A stretch of DNA of 64,000 nucleotides, taken from NCBI GenBank assembly GCA_964434865.1, contig CAYSWV010000012.1, positions 1 to 64,000 on the forward strand, in the 5' to 3' direction. Under the pieces are notes generated by a model. The model worked only from the letters and a program-made list of their open reading frames with translations, was not told where the DNA came from and did no database searches. The stretch comes from CAYSWV01 sp964434865 (GTDB lineage: Bacteria; Cyanobacteriota; Cyanobacteriia; Thermostichales; Thermostichaceae). Position 1 is the first letter of the stretch. Each line of letters opens with the position of its first letter. This document shows positions 27,523 to 36,365 of the stretch, in pieces. The position numbers were made by a program, and so were the translations under genes.

Positions 27523-28902
27523 ATGACTAATCCTACCGCTCTCACCGATACGATTGCTGCTATTGCCACGGCTGTTGTTCCGGCTCAAGGAAGTGTTGGG
27601 ATTGTTCGTGTGTCAGGCTCTCAGGCGCTCACGATTGCTCAGCAGCTCTTTCAACCGGCCCGTGATACCCAGTGGCAAAGCCATCAGATGCGATATGGCT
27701 GGATCCAAGATCTATCGGGTCAAAAAGTGGATGAAGGCCTAGTGGTTTGGATGCAAGCTCCTCGATCCTACACCTGTGAAGATGTGGTTGAATTTCAATG
27801 CCACGGCGGGGTCATGATCGTGCAAGCCATTCTCCAGCTTTGTTTGAAATTGGGAGCTCGCTTGGCCGAACCGGGTGAATTTACCCTCAGAGCTTTTTTA
27901 AATGGTCGTATTGATCTAACTCAGGCTGAGAGTGTTCTAGATGTCATAAAGGCTCACTCCCCTGAAGCTGCTAAGGTGGCTCTAGCTGGACTACAGGGTC
28001 ATTTGGCTCAGCCTATTGCCCAGATGCGGGAGCAGTTGATTCAGTTATTGGCTGATCTAGAAGCTCGCCTGGATTTTGAAGATGATTTGCCACCTTTAGA
28101 TCTGGAGGTTTGGACGTCATCTTTAGATCAAGCTTATGATGAAATCAAACAGTTGTTGAGTACAGCCCACCGCGGTCAGCTTTTGCGCACAGGTCTCAAA
28201 GTTGCGATTGTAGGACAGCCTAATGTAGGCAAATCCAGTCTATTAAATGCCTGGAGTGGCCAAGATCGGGCCATTGTTACAGACTTACCGGGTACCACTC
28301 GGGATGTGATCGATTCACAATTGGTGGTGCGAGGTCTCCCGATTCATGTGCTTGACACCGCTGGAATTCGCCATACAGATGATCAGGTTGAACAGCTAGG
28401 GGTTGAGCGTTCGTATCAAATGGCCCATGAGGCCGATATCATCGTTTTTGTCATCGATGCTGCCCTGGGCTGGACTGGAGCCGAAGATCAGCTGTATCAA
28501 CGCATTCAAAATCGACCGATTATTCTGGTCATTAACAAAATGGATTTAGTTCAAGGAGCGCCTATAAAGTTGCCCGTTAGTCTGCAGCCTCAAGTGTGTA
28601 TGATCGCCAATCAACAGCAGGGGATCTCAGATCTAGAAGCTGCTGTCGAAACACTGGCCTATCAAGGCACATTTCAACCTAGCACGACAAGCCTTACGAT
28701 TAATCAACGTCAACAGGCCGCACTCCTACGATCCCAAGCCAGCTTAGAGCAAGTGAAAACCTCTATACAGTTGGCCTTACCGCTTGACTTCTGGACTATT
28801 GATCTACGCGGAGCCATTCAAGCCCTAGGTGAGATTACAGGCCATGAGGTGACAGAATCTGTATTAGATCGCATCTTTAGTCAATTTTGCATTGGAAAGT
28901 AA
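27523..28902 (+). CDS. mnmE: tRNA modification GTPase MnmE (TrmE)
   Basis: 459 residues, ATG start. Works with MnmG on U34 of tRNA. Order: N-terminal folate-binding domain (TIAAIATAVVPAQGSVGIVR), helical domain, inserted G domain about 220-380 with G1 GQPNVGKSS (about 230-238), G2 TTRD, G3 DTAG and G4 NKMD, and the C-terminal FCIGK with the conserved Cys. All motifs are intact. nfi starts 3 nt after the stop, so the two genes are almost certainly one transcript. Confidence 0.97.
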   Translation: MTNPTALTDTIAAIATAVVPAQGSVGIVRVSGSQALTIAQQLFQPARDTQWQSHQMRYGWIQDLSGQKVDEGLVVWMQAPRSYTCEDVVEFQCHGGVMIVQAILQLCLKLGARLAEPGEFTLRAFLNGRIDLTQAESVLDVIKAHSPEAAKVALAGLQGHLAQPIAQMREQLIQLLADLEARLDFEDDLPPLDLEVWTSSLDQAYDEIKQLLSTAHRGQLLRTGLKVAIVGQPNVGKSSLLNAWSGQDRAIVTDLPGTTRDVIDSQLVVRGLPIHVLDTAGIRHTDDQVEQLGVERSYQMAHEADIIVFVIDAALGWTGAEDQLYQRIQNRPIILVINKMDLVQGAPIKLPVSLQPQVCMIANQQQGISDLEAAVETLAYQGTFQPSTTSLTINQRQQAALLRSQASLEQVKTSIQLALPLDFWTIDLRGAIQALGEITGHEVTESVLDRIFSQFCIGK

Positions 28903-28905
28903 GTT

Positions 28906-29601
28906 ATGCAGATTTATCATCAACACGAATGGCCCCAGACTATTGAAGACGCCATCCCTATCCAAGAAAAACTTCGGACTCAGATTATTAAAGACGATCA
29001 ATTAGGCCCTATTCACACCATCGCTGGTGTTGATGTTGGTTTTGAATCAGAGGGGACTATTTCCCGAGCTGCTACCGCTGTATTGGAGTGGCCTAGCTTA
29101 AAGTTGAAATACAGTGCAATGGCTCGATTACCAACTCAGATCCCGTATGTGCCTGGATTCTTATCATTTCGAGAAGTTCCCGTGGTCTTAGAAACCCTCA
29201 AGCAACTCCCTGCTTTGCCAGATTTAATCCTATGTGATGGTCAGGGCTATGCTCATCCACGTCGGTTTGGCTATGCCTGCCATTTAGGGTTACTGACTAA
29301 TATTCCGACGATTGGCGTTGCTAAATCTCGCCTCATTGGCCGCCATGACCCGTTACCTGAAACAGCTGGGAGCTGGAAACCGTTACTGGATCAGGGTGAG
29401 GTGATTGGGGCTATTTTGCGAACCAAAGACAACACCAATCCGCTCTATGTCTCACTGGGTTATCGGATCTGCTTACCTACAGCAATTCACTATGTGATGG
29501 GGTGTATCACACGTTACCGCTTGCCTGAGACTACTCGCTGGGCCGATCACTTAGCCTCTCGTAAGGAAGACCCTAGCCAGCAGTTGCAATTGGAGCTGTA
29601 A
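28906..29601 (+). CDS. nfi: Endonuclease V
   Basis: 231 residues, ATG 3 nt after mnmE. Cleaves the second phosphodiester 3' of deoxyinosine and other deaminated bases. IAGVDVGF gives the first catalytic Asp (about residue 43). Then come VPYVPGFLSFRE-type residues (IPYVPGFLSFREVP), LILCDGQGYAHPRRFGYACH with the second Asp and His, and TIGVAKSRLIG with the conserved Lys. The catalytic set appears complete. Being tied to mnmE may reflect coordinated nucleic-acid upkeep, or mere proximity. Confidence 0.94.
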   Translation: MQIYHQHEWPQTIEDAIPIQEKLRTQIIKDDQLGPIHTIAGVDVGFESEGTISRAATAVLEWPSLKLKYSAMARLPTQIPYVPGFLSFREVPVVLETLKQLPALPDLILCDGQGYAHPRRFGYACHLGLLTNIPTIGVAKSRLIGRHDPLPETAGSWKPLLDQGEVIGAILRTKDNTNPLYVSLGYRICLPTAIHYVMGCITRYRLPETTRWADHLASRKEDPSQQLQLEL

Positions 29602-29787
29602 GCCCATACCCATAGGGATTTAAGCTTATGTTGAGGTTAAGATTTGGTCTCAATTTTATTGAAGGGGGATCTAAACTTGCAGATTTCTGCTAAACCAGAG
29701 ACAGGAGACTTACGTTGAGGATCAATTTAATGGTGCATATCACCCTTACTAATTTAGATCAAGTCCAGGATCAGTTCAACCTGTTCA

Positions 29788-30213
29788 ATGCTGTCAACTA
29801 CTAAGAGGAGATCTTACTTGCGTCAATTCATACCTGAAGCCCACCCCCTAAAACCTGTTGATACTACCTATCCAATAGCTCTGGCTGCAGCTCAAGCCGC
29901 TGATGATCGAAAAGGCGGCAATATTGTATTACTTGATGTCACCCCCATCTCTACACTAGCGGATTACTTTCTCATTGTGACGGGCTACTCCAATACTCAA
30001 GTGCGTGCCATTGTCAAAGCTATTGAAGATCGACTGCTTGAAGACTGGCACCAAACGCCCTTACGAATAGAAGGCTTGCAAGCAGCATCCTGGATCTTGA
30101 TGGATTATGCCGACATTATTGTGCATGTCATGCTCCAAGAAGAACGGGACTATTACGATCTAGATACGTTTTGGGGTGAAGCCCATCCGGTTGAACTGCA
30201 ATTAGCAAGCTAA
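29788..30213 (+). CDS. rsfS: Ribosomal silencing factor RsfS
   Basis: 141 residues from the ATG at 29788. A TTG at 29818 with AGGAG 7 nt upstream would give 131 residues and is a serious alternative, since the ATG has no Shine-Dalgarno sequence. Core: AADDRKGGNIVLLDVTPIST, ADYFLIVTGYSNTQVRAIV, IEGLQAASWILMDYADIIVHVM and ERDYYDLDTFW, all diagnostic of the RsfS/Iojap family. It binds L14 on the 50S subunit and blocks subunit joining when nutrients are short. A 24-codon open frame (29731-29802) overlaps the ATG in another frame and ends just before the AGGAG, which would favour the TTG start by coupling. Confidence 0.93.
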   Translation: MLSTTKRRSYLRQFIPEAHPLKPVDTTYPIALAAAQAADDRKGGNIVLLDVTPISTLADYFLIVTGYSNTQVRAIVKAIEDRLLEDWHQTPLRIEGLQAASWILMDYADIIVHVMLQEERDYYDLDTFWGEAHPVELQLAS

Positions 30214-30307
30214 AGCTAGACAGCAACGGTTTTGATCTAGACTAGCTCTGATCGTGCCGTTGCCGGGTAGCTCCTTAGAACTGAGATTAGCTTCAGTTAA
30301 CGTTTAA

Positions 30308-30778
30308 TTAGTCCTGGTCAGATGCCATGGCTTGAATAATGTCACTTTGGCTCAAAATCCCAACCACAGCACCGTCAGCATCTAGAACAATGAGTCTGGA
30401 TGTTTTCTTTTCATGCATCATCCGAGCAGCTAGCCTCAAAGGTTGATCTGGATCGATGGTAGGTGGCTTTTTATTCATGACTTCACCTGCTGTTTGTCCG
30501 AGGGCCTTGTGAAGCTCTCGCTCATACTTAGCAGGGTTTTCAAGATAGATCACACTATCTAAAAGCATCACATAAGAGGGTAGAGAAATCCCAGATTCCT
30601 GCCACATCAGATCACTCTCTGAGATCACACCAACTAATTTTTGAGATTGATCAACAACAGGCAAGCCACTAATGCGATTATTTGCCAGCAATTGAATAAC
30701 TTCTCTCAGGGGTGTATCTGGCTGAACGCTAATAGGATTGGGACTCATGACCTCAGCAACAGTTTTTCGAATGGTCAT
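30308..30778 (-). CDS. CBS-domain pair protein
   Basis: 156 residues from the ATG at 30778, which has GGGAG upstream; a TTG 45 nt earlier is less likely. Two CBS motifs: TVAEVMSPNPISVQPDTPL with ISGLPVVDQSQKLVGVIS, and AGEVMNKKPPTIDPDQPL with TSRLIVLDADGAVVGILSQ. A stand-alone Bateman module usually binds adenine nucleotides and regulates a partner. The partner is not apparent; neighbours are rsfS (convergent) and a coiled-coil protein gene upstream on the same strand. Confidence 0.9.
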   Translation of the reverse strand: MTIRKTVAEVMSPNPISVQPDTPLREVIQLLANNRISGLPVVDQSQKLVGVISESDLMWQESGISLPSYVMLLDSVIYLENPAKYERELHKALGQTAGEVMNKKPPTIDPDQPLRLAARMMHEKKTSRLIVLDADGAVVGILSQSDIIQAMASDQD

Positions 30779-30944
30779 AGAGGGTCTCCCACAAGATTTT
30801 AACTCTATTCTATTGTGACGCAAGGTCTTATCTATCGGGATCTGTTACAGCATAATTCTTAAATCTTTAGGATTGACTATATTCTGCACCTCAAATTCAT
30901 TAGATAGATCTAACTAGAGATCTAAAACTTTGGATCCAATAGGT

Positions 30945-32471
30945 CTAATTCGTTTGTTCAATCCGAAATGTTGGGCTATGTAACCCCAGCAGCCGAAAAA
31001 TTTGGAGTTCGATCTGTTGACAATCAGCAGAATTTTGCTTGTACTCTCTACGATGAACTTGGAGGAGGCTTTCGAGACGATTGGCCTGTTTTTCAACTTC
31101 TCGATCAGTCGGATATAGATTAGACAGGATCTCACCGATATCAAAATGCTCTCGGACATTCATAATAGCCAAAGGAATCATTAAATCCTCATAGCGCCGC
31201 AGTAATTGTTGCAGTTGATAACTAGCAGAAGGTGAGATGGTATACTTAGATCCAATATCTATAGAACTAGCTCGAGATCGAATGGGGACTACATTTTGGG
31301 CTGTACTATCTTGAACCTGTTGTTGTAGGTGCTCCAATTCTGTCTCTTGAGCTTTGAGTTGGGTTTGAGCTTCTTGAATTTTTTCCTGTTGCTTGAGAAT
31401 GAGTTCCTCATACTTGCGTTCTACACGATTAGCTGCTCGGAGTTCAGTTTCTAAATCTAAAATTCGATCTTGTAGTTCAAGGTAGGTTTTTTGTTCCTGA
31501 GTTTTCATTTGTTCAGTTTGTCGCCATAACTGCGCTTCGAGTTCGCTAATCCGATTTTCAGCCTCATTGGCATTACGGGTTTGACGCTCTAGCTCTTCTA
31601 TTTTTTGCTTGAGTTGCTGTTCTAAAAACTGAACCCGAGTTTCAAATTGTGTTTTATATTGATTGATCTGAACCTCAACCTCATGGTAGTAATCGTTGAT
31701 ATCAGCTTCGCGTTGTTGAAGTTGAAGCTCTAGTGATTCTATCTTGCCAATTAGAAATGCTTTTTCGGAAGCCGATGAAGCTGAATAAGCATCGTTCGTA
31801 TCATCTAACCACGATACTTCAGATAGGTTGACAATACCGGTTTGATCCACACTAGGTCGAGCTCGGGAATGCTGGGGTGTTTGTTGAATAAGCGGGACTC
31901 CAATAAAGGGATCAATTTGCGTGGAGGGAGAAAGGGGTTGGACTGGAGTTGCTGCTTCTAGATCGATATCTGTTGGCGGAGCCATAGGATCACTAAGAGC
32001 CGCTTTGAGTTGCTGGCGGACCGTGATGGTTTTGCTGATTCGACTTTGTAAAACATCCCAAGCACGAGTCTGGCCTAGTTGCTGTAGTCGAGCTTGTTCA
32101 TGCAAACACCAATTCAGAATTTCAGGTGTAGCCCACCCCTTAGATATTAAGGCTTCTCCTAACTTTTTGCCTAAATGTCGCTGCAGCTTCAGACCTTCTT
32201 CAATCTGAGCCATCGAGACAAAGTCATAGATAACTAAAATTTCGCCAATCCCCAGGGTTTGACACTCAACAAATCGATATACCTGATCAATAGGCAAGAT
32301 CTGCTCTCGGATACAGATCTCACCAAAACGTAAGCCACTATGGATTTGCTCCTGTAGAATCTGGGAGATACGGGTTTGATCAATCAAGCCAGCTTGAAGA
32401 AGCTTCTGGCCAATGGGCATATGGGGCCAACGGCTTGAGTTTGAGTGTTGGAGCTGAGGTGGAAGCGGCAT
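30945..32471 (-). CDS. MshEN-like repeat and coiled-coil protein of unknown function
   Basis: 508 residues from the ATG at 32471 (an in-frame TTG 33 nt earlier is possible). The N-terminal ~120 residues hold repeats of the type QKLLQAGLIDQTRISQILQE and RFGEICIREQILP, similar to the N-terminal modules of type IV pilus and secretion ATPases (PilB/GspE) that can bind c-di-GMP, but there is no ATPase domain. A disordered linker follows, then a long coiled coil (about 225-390, rich in Glu/Gln/Leu). A short helical C-terminal domain (SASYQLQQLLRRYEDLMIPLA) ends it. It could be a scaffold or polarity factor. It is flanked on the same strand by the TPR protein gene upstream and the CBS gene downstream. 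Confidence 0.65.
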   Translation of the reverse strand: MPLPPQLQHSNSSRWPHMPIGQKLLQAGLIDQTRISQILQEQIHSGLRFGEICIREQILPIDQVYRFVECQTLGIGEILVIYDFVSMAQIEEGLKLQRHLGKKLGEALISKGWATPEILNWCLHEQARLQQLGQTRAWDVLQSRISKTITVRQQLKAALSDPMAPPTDIDLEAATPVQPLSPSTQIDPFIGVPLIQQTPQHSRARPSVDQTGIVNLSEVSWLDDTNDAYSASSASEKAFLIGKIESLELQLQQREADINDYYHEVEVQINQYKTQFETRVQFLEQQLKQKIEELERQTRNANEAENRISELEAQLWRQTEQMKTQEQKTYLELQDRILDLETELRAANRVERKYEELILKQQEKIQEAQTQLKAQETELEHLQQQVQDSTAQNVVPIRSRASSIDIGSKYTISPSASYQLQQLLRRYEDLMIPLAIMNVREHFDIGEILSNLYPTDREVEKQANRLESLLQVHRREYKQNSADCQQIELQIFRLLGLHSPTFRIEQTN

Positions 32472-32555
32472 AACGTTAAGTGGTTGATACACCTTACACA
32501 ACAATAGAACTCGATACCATACAACTTGATCTTAATAAGGGGGATACAAGTTAAA

Positions 32556-33422
32556 CTAGCGGGTCAATTGCTCTAGTTGATAGTTAAGTACAATTCCAAT
32601 ATCGGTATTATGAGGATTAAGCTGCCGAGCTATGATGAGATGCTCCAGGCTCCCAGAGAGATCGCCCAAACTCGCTAACGCTTTCCCTAACTTATAGTGA
32701 GCTACTGCAAAACTGTTATTGATAAGTAGCACTGCCTCGTAATAACCCACAGCAATAGCCGGACTCCGCTTTAAGCGATAAATTTCTCCCATCCCGTACA
32801 ACGCTTCGACTACACTACAGTCTTGTGTAATAACTGTTTCAAAACAGCACTGGGCCGCTTCCAGCTGAGGTAGACGAACATATTTACGGCCAGTATCTGT
32901 AGTTTGCTTCTGGGCTAGATGGAGCAATCCAATCCCGGCTGAAGCGGCTAAACATTGAGGATCCAAAAGTATGGTATGCTGATATTTCTCTAGAGCAGTT
33001 GTGTAATCACCACAAGCTGCATGCATCTGTCCCAACCCAAAATGGACTTTGGCACAATTGGGATCACGAGCTAACGCTGCGATAAATTTAATACCTGATT
33101 CTACTGGCTTACCAGCATAGAGGAGTGCAATCCCCAAATCGGCATACCAACTGGCAGGTGCTGTAGGAGACAGAATAGCCGTTTGAAAGGAGTCGATAGC
33201 TGCTTGAAGTTGACCGAGGCCTAATTGGGCTAAGCCTTGAGCATGATAAACCTCCATAAGAGTAGTGTCTAAGGCTAATACATCTTGACAAGCTTGAAGA
33301 ACCTTTTGGTAATGCTCGCTACGTGCTCGTCCCATTTCAGTCGCCAAGTTTAATTCGTGAGCCATAAAAGACTCCGATACTTGCGCAGACAATGAAAGGG
33401 ATAACCGAGAGGTTGCTACCAT
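32556..33422 (-). CDS. TPR-repeat protein
   Basis: 288 residues, ATG start. About seven TPR-type helical pairs run from residue 35 to the end, e.g. VYHAQGLAQLGLGQLQAAID, WYADLGIALLYAGKPVESG, VHFGLGQMHAACGDYTTALE and AHYKLGKALASLGDLSGSLE. No signal peptide or catalytic domain. It is probably a protein-interaction scaffold. It is followed by the coiled-coil gene 84 nt downstream, so the two may share a transcript. Confidence 0.85.
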   Translation of the reverse strand: MVATSRLSLSLSAQVSESFMAHELNLATEMGRARSEHYQKVLQACQDVLALDTTLMEVYHAQGLAQLGLGQLQAAIDSFQTAILSPTAPASWYADLGIALLYAGKPVESGIKFIAALARDPNCAKVHFGLGQMHAACGDYTTALEKYQHTILLDPQCLAASAGIGLLHLAQKQTTDTGRKYVRLPQLEAAQCCFETVITQDCSVVEALYGMGEIYRLKRSPAIAVGYYEAVLLINNSFAVAHYKLGKALASLGDLSGSLEHLIIARQLNPHNTDIGIVLNYQLEQLTR

Positions 33423-34001
33423 ACTTTAAACAGTAATGACTACACCTTGTACTCAACCTATTTCTACCTCTTAGATTAGCAAAGATGAGTATCGAAGGGA
33501 CCCGCTGATCCGCTTACCTGGCCTCAAGTAAATGACTCAACCTGGTACCTATTAATCGACCTTAGTTAATAGAATGATCTCTGCCTAAATGTCACAGCAG
33601 TTGATGGTGCTTTCAGACCCATTTAAAGACCTATTTCCATAGAACCATGTTGAGACCTTGATCCTGATGAGTTGGGTCTACCCGATCAAGCGATTCATGA
33701 GGACCAGGTGAAGTGCTATGAGTCAGTGACATTGAAGTATCGCACAACACTTACTTGAGAGGATCCGCTCTTCAAAGCCTTATATTTTTATGATGCCTTA
33801 ATAATGCCTTCACAGTAATTCGCGGATTCAAATAGAGCAGCTTGATTCTGAGTTCAGCCAACCTAATCAGTGGTAAGATTGTTATCTTGTGAACTGTGGA
33901 CAGAGCTGATGGTGGGGAAAGACTGCTGTGGAACCTGATCTAGAACTGAAGATTAGGACAGACTGAAGATTAGGACAGACTGAAGATTAGGATAGATCAG
34001 T
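33423..34001. other. Gene-poor stretch upstream of the MoxR remnant
   Basis: About 580 nt with no supportable gene on either strand. It contains a perfect 17-bp tandem repeat (listed) but nothing else I can identify. Together with the MoxR fragment downstream, it looks like a decayed gene region. Confidence 0.45.
33945..33995. repeat. Tandem repeat, three 17-bp units
   Basis: Unit ACTGAAGATTAGGACAG is at 33945-33961 and 33962-33978, with a third copy at 33979-33995 carrying one change (GATAG end). It sits immediately upstream of the MoxR remnant. Confidence 0.95.
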
Positions 34002-34002
34002 T

Positions 34003-34165
34003 TATCCTGATTTATTGCCTTCAGATATTCTAGGTGTTTCCATATTTTGATCAGCAAAAGCAGGTCTTTCAATTTCGAGAGGGGCTGATCTTCGCCAACA
34101 TTGTCTTAGCTGATGAAGTTAACCGAGCATCTCCCCGGACCCAATCGGCTCTAACTGAAGCTCCA
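34003..34165 (+). pseudogene. Frameshifted fragment of a MoxR-family AAA ATPase
   Basis: From about 34003 the frame reads VYPDLLPSDILGVSIF, then a +1 shift at the TTTT run (34045-34048) continues as FDQQKQVFQFREG, then LIFANIVLADEVNRASPRTQ and SALTEA. This is the conserved core of MoxR ATPases, including the Walker B segment (LADEVNR for the usual LADEINR). Before and after it the similarity stops: there is no Walker A, no sensor regions and no downstream DUF58/VWA gene. With one frameshift and both ends missing, this is a remnant rather than a gene. psaC begins about 200 nt later. Confidence 0.8.
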
Positions 34166-34228
34166 GGTCCAACAATGGTTGCATCATGCTTCAACCCGCA
34201 AGCCCTGATCAAGTGTGTTACGTTCCCT

Positions 34229-34259
34229 TAACTTATGACTATTTTTCTCAGTTAAGTTA
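34229..34259. promoter_or_regulatory. Inverted repeat upstream of psaC
   Basis: TAACTTA (34229-34235) and TAAGTTA (34253-34259) form a 7-bp stem about 100 nt before the psaC ATG, with a T-rich loop. It could lie in the promoter region or be a remnant hairpin. A CATACT hexamer near 34330 is a weak -10 candidate for psaC. Nothing here is decisive. Confidence 0.25.
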
Positions 34260-34360
34260 TAACCCTGCTGTACACTGTTGAGCACAGGTTCTGGATATCC
34301 AGGCCGTTTGATCCTTTTGTCATAGTTTCATACTTGATTGATAGACTGGAGACTCGATAA

Positions 34361-34609
34361 ATGGCCCACTCAGTTAAAATTTACGATACCTGTATTGGTT
34401 GCACTCAGTGTGTTCGTGCTTGCCCTACGGATGTGCTGGAAATGGTGCCCTGGAAAGGTAACAACAAAGCTGGAACGATTGCTGCATCTCCTCGGACTGA
34501 GGACTGTGTAGGTTGTAAGCGTTGTGAAACGGCTTGCCCCACTGACTTTTTGAGCATTCGTGTTTATCTTGGGCCTGAAACCACTCGCAGTATGGGCTTG
34601 GCTTACTAA
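34361..34609 (+). CDS. psaC: Photosystem I iron-sulfur subunit VII, PsaC (variant with a one-residue insertion)
   Basis: 82 residues. Binds the terminal clusters FA and FB on the stromal side of photosystem I and docks ferredoxin or flavodoxin. Both CxxCxxCxxxCP motifs are intact: Cys 11, 14, 17, 21 and Cys 49, 52, 55, 59. The C-terminal RVYLGPETTRSMGLAY is typical. The loop between the motifs reads VPWKGNNKAGTIAASPRTED, one residue longer than the common VPWDGCKAxQIASSPRTED form. It lacks the non-ligand Cys usually at position 34, so there are eight cysteines instead of nine. As is usual, it is monocistronic, with a terminator-like structure downstream. Confidence 0.97.
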   Translation: MAHSVKIYDTCIGCTQCVRACPTDVLEMVPWKGNNKAGTIAASPRTEDCVGCKRCETACPTDFLSIRVYLGPETTRSMGLAY

Positions 34610-34654
34610 AGCTTTGGACTGTGTTGGATCGGGTGCTTGACAGAACTCTATAGC

Positions 34655-34705
34655 TTGGTACTTCTGTACCAATCATTGAGGGACAATCTATTAGGGTTGT
34701 CCTTT
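34655..34705. terminator. Two hairpins downstream of psaC; the second is terminator-like
   Basis: A 7-bp hairpin (TTGGTAC, loop TTCT, GTACCAA) at 34655-34672 is followed by GGACAA/TTGTCC at 34681-34702, which can be extended by A-U and G-U pairs and is followed by TTT. It lies between psaC and the convergent histidine kinase gene. Confidence 0.6.
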
Positions 34706-34770
34706 AATAATTATGTTTTGTAAAGGCTATGACTGAGAAGCTCTCAAAATGATGAAAAGTTATTCATAGA

Positions 34771-36177
34771 TCAGGTGCTATGGCCTATTCTGACAATGGG
34801 TAGCAAAACTGTAAACGTACTGCCCTTGCCTACTTCTGATTGAACACTAATTGTTCCTCGCATCATTTCGACCAAAGCTTTGGTGATGGCCAGACCTAAC
34901 CCTACACCTCCTTGAGCCCGGTTACGAGCTTCTGAGACTCGATAAAACCGCTCAAAGATCCGAGCTTGCTGCTCTGCTGAGATACCAATGCCGTGATCTT
35001 GAACTTGAATCACAGCTCTGCCCTGTCTAATCTCTAATCTCAAAACAATGGGTGACTCTGGATCAGAATAGCGTATAGCATTAGTAATGAGATTCAGTAG
35101 CACTTGCTTGAGCCGATCCCGATCCGTCTTGACGATGATGGCATTGGGAGGAACGTTGACCTGGATGGGGTGGGGTCCCAAATGCTGAGCACTGCTACCC
35201 AAGTCATATAAGATTTCATTCAAGTCAATCAATTCCAGATTGAGATGAACAGTACCTGCTTCAACTCGTGCCAGATCGAGTAGATCTTTTAGTAATCGCT
35301 CAATTCGATGGACCTCCTCTAACGAGATCCCCAGATTCGCGGTTTGTTCTTCAGTTAAATTTTGTCCTCGGCGAAGTGTCCCTTCAATGTAGCCTTGGAC
35401 AATGGCTAATGGAGTCCGCAATTCATGAGAAATAGTGTTTAACAGTTGCCGCTCTGCTCCCCACGCTTGAGACAGACGATTCAACATTCCATTAAAGGCT
35501 TCGGCTAGATCTCGGACTTCAGTGGGTGGCTTTTCCAGCATCAAGCGTGCATCTGGCAAGTTATCAGTCGAGATCATATTTGAAAGCTGACTCATATTAC
35601 CCAGGGGGAGTAGCGATCGGCGAATAGCAATCATCCCCCCCACAACCACAATGCCAATGACGGTCATCCCAGAAACGGTCAACATTTGTAAAAATGAACG
35701 ATACACAGCTGCCGAATCAGTTACATCTGTTAAGGTTTCCAGATAAACGGTTGAACGATCCACAAGTTCAATGGGCTGACCACAGCGAATAAAAGTATGC
35801 TGTCGAAATTGAAGAAAAACGGGATCATATTCAACTGGAAAAGGCAAGGGTTCATAGAGAGCTAGCTCTGGAGAGGCGGCTAAGAGTGTCCCGTTTGCAT
35901 CTCTAACCCGTAACCACCGATTGCTCCTTGAGTATTTGGCCACTGCCCGACTGATTGCTGTATCGGGAGAATGATGCTCCTGATAGGTTTCAACATCCTG
36001 ATGGAATTGGATGACCGAACGCGTGTGATCTTGTTTAGTTCGCATAAATAGATCTTGATGCAATTGCCAAGTGGCTAATCCTCCTGCCCCTGCCAAAGCC
36101 AGCACCGAAGTGGATATTGATACGACCATTAATCGCGTCTGTAGCGAATTGAGTTTCGGCCATTTCATCTGAGACAT
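34771..36177 (-). CDS. Orphan membrane sensor histidine kinase
   Basis: 468 residues, ATG start. Transmembrane helices at about 14-37 and 165-187 flank a periplasmic sensor domain of about 125 residues. A HAMP-like linker follows (about 188-240), then HisKA with phospho-acceptor His251 (ISHELRTPLAIV), and an HATPase domain with N box NLITNAIRYSDP, G1 DHGIGIS, F box FERFYRV and G2 GVGLGLAITKAL. All motifs needed for kinase activity are present. No response regulator lies next to it, so its partner is elsewhere. It is divergent from trpC and convergent with psaC. Confidence 0.93.
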   Translation of the reverse strand: MSQMKWPKLNSLQTRLMVVSISTSVLALAGAGGLATWQLHQDLFMRTKQDHTRSVIQFHQDVETYQEHHSPDTAISRAVAKYSRSNRWLRVRDANGTLLAASPELALYEPLPFPVEYDPVFLQFRQHTFIRCGQPIELVDRSTVYLETLTDVTDSAAVYRSFLQMLTVSGMTVIGIVVVGGMIAIRRSLLPLGNMSQLSNMISTDNLPDARLMLEKPPTEVRDLAEAFNGMLNRLSQAWGAERQLLNTISHELRTPLAIVQGYIEGTLRRGQNLTEEQTANLGISLEEVHRIERLLKDLLDLARVEAGTVHLNLELIDLNEILYDLGSSAQHLGPHPIQVNVPPNAIIVKTDRDRLKQVLLNLITNAIRYSDPESPIVLRLEIRQGRAVIQVQDHGIGISAEQQARIFERFYRVSEARNRAQGGVGLGLAITKALVEMMRGTISVQSEVGKGSTFTVLLPIVRIGHST

Positions 36178-36365
36178 CTCTGCTATTGATCACAGGCTTT
36201 AGCTTGCCTAACTATAGCCATTGTAAAGTCTGATGGCATCTGGAGTTGTCGGCTATGGTAAATTTGAGTTCCATGTTAAGGTGAGTACGTTTATTTAGAA
36301 AGAATCTTTCATCCTGTTTAATTCTTGATTGTTTAGCTGTTTAATCTGTAGTTGAGTTTGAGGCT

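Noticed and set aside
30214..30307. GCAACGG/CCGTTGC inverted repeat after rsfS as terminator
   Set aside because: The loop is too long and there is no T tract downstream.
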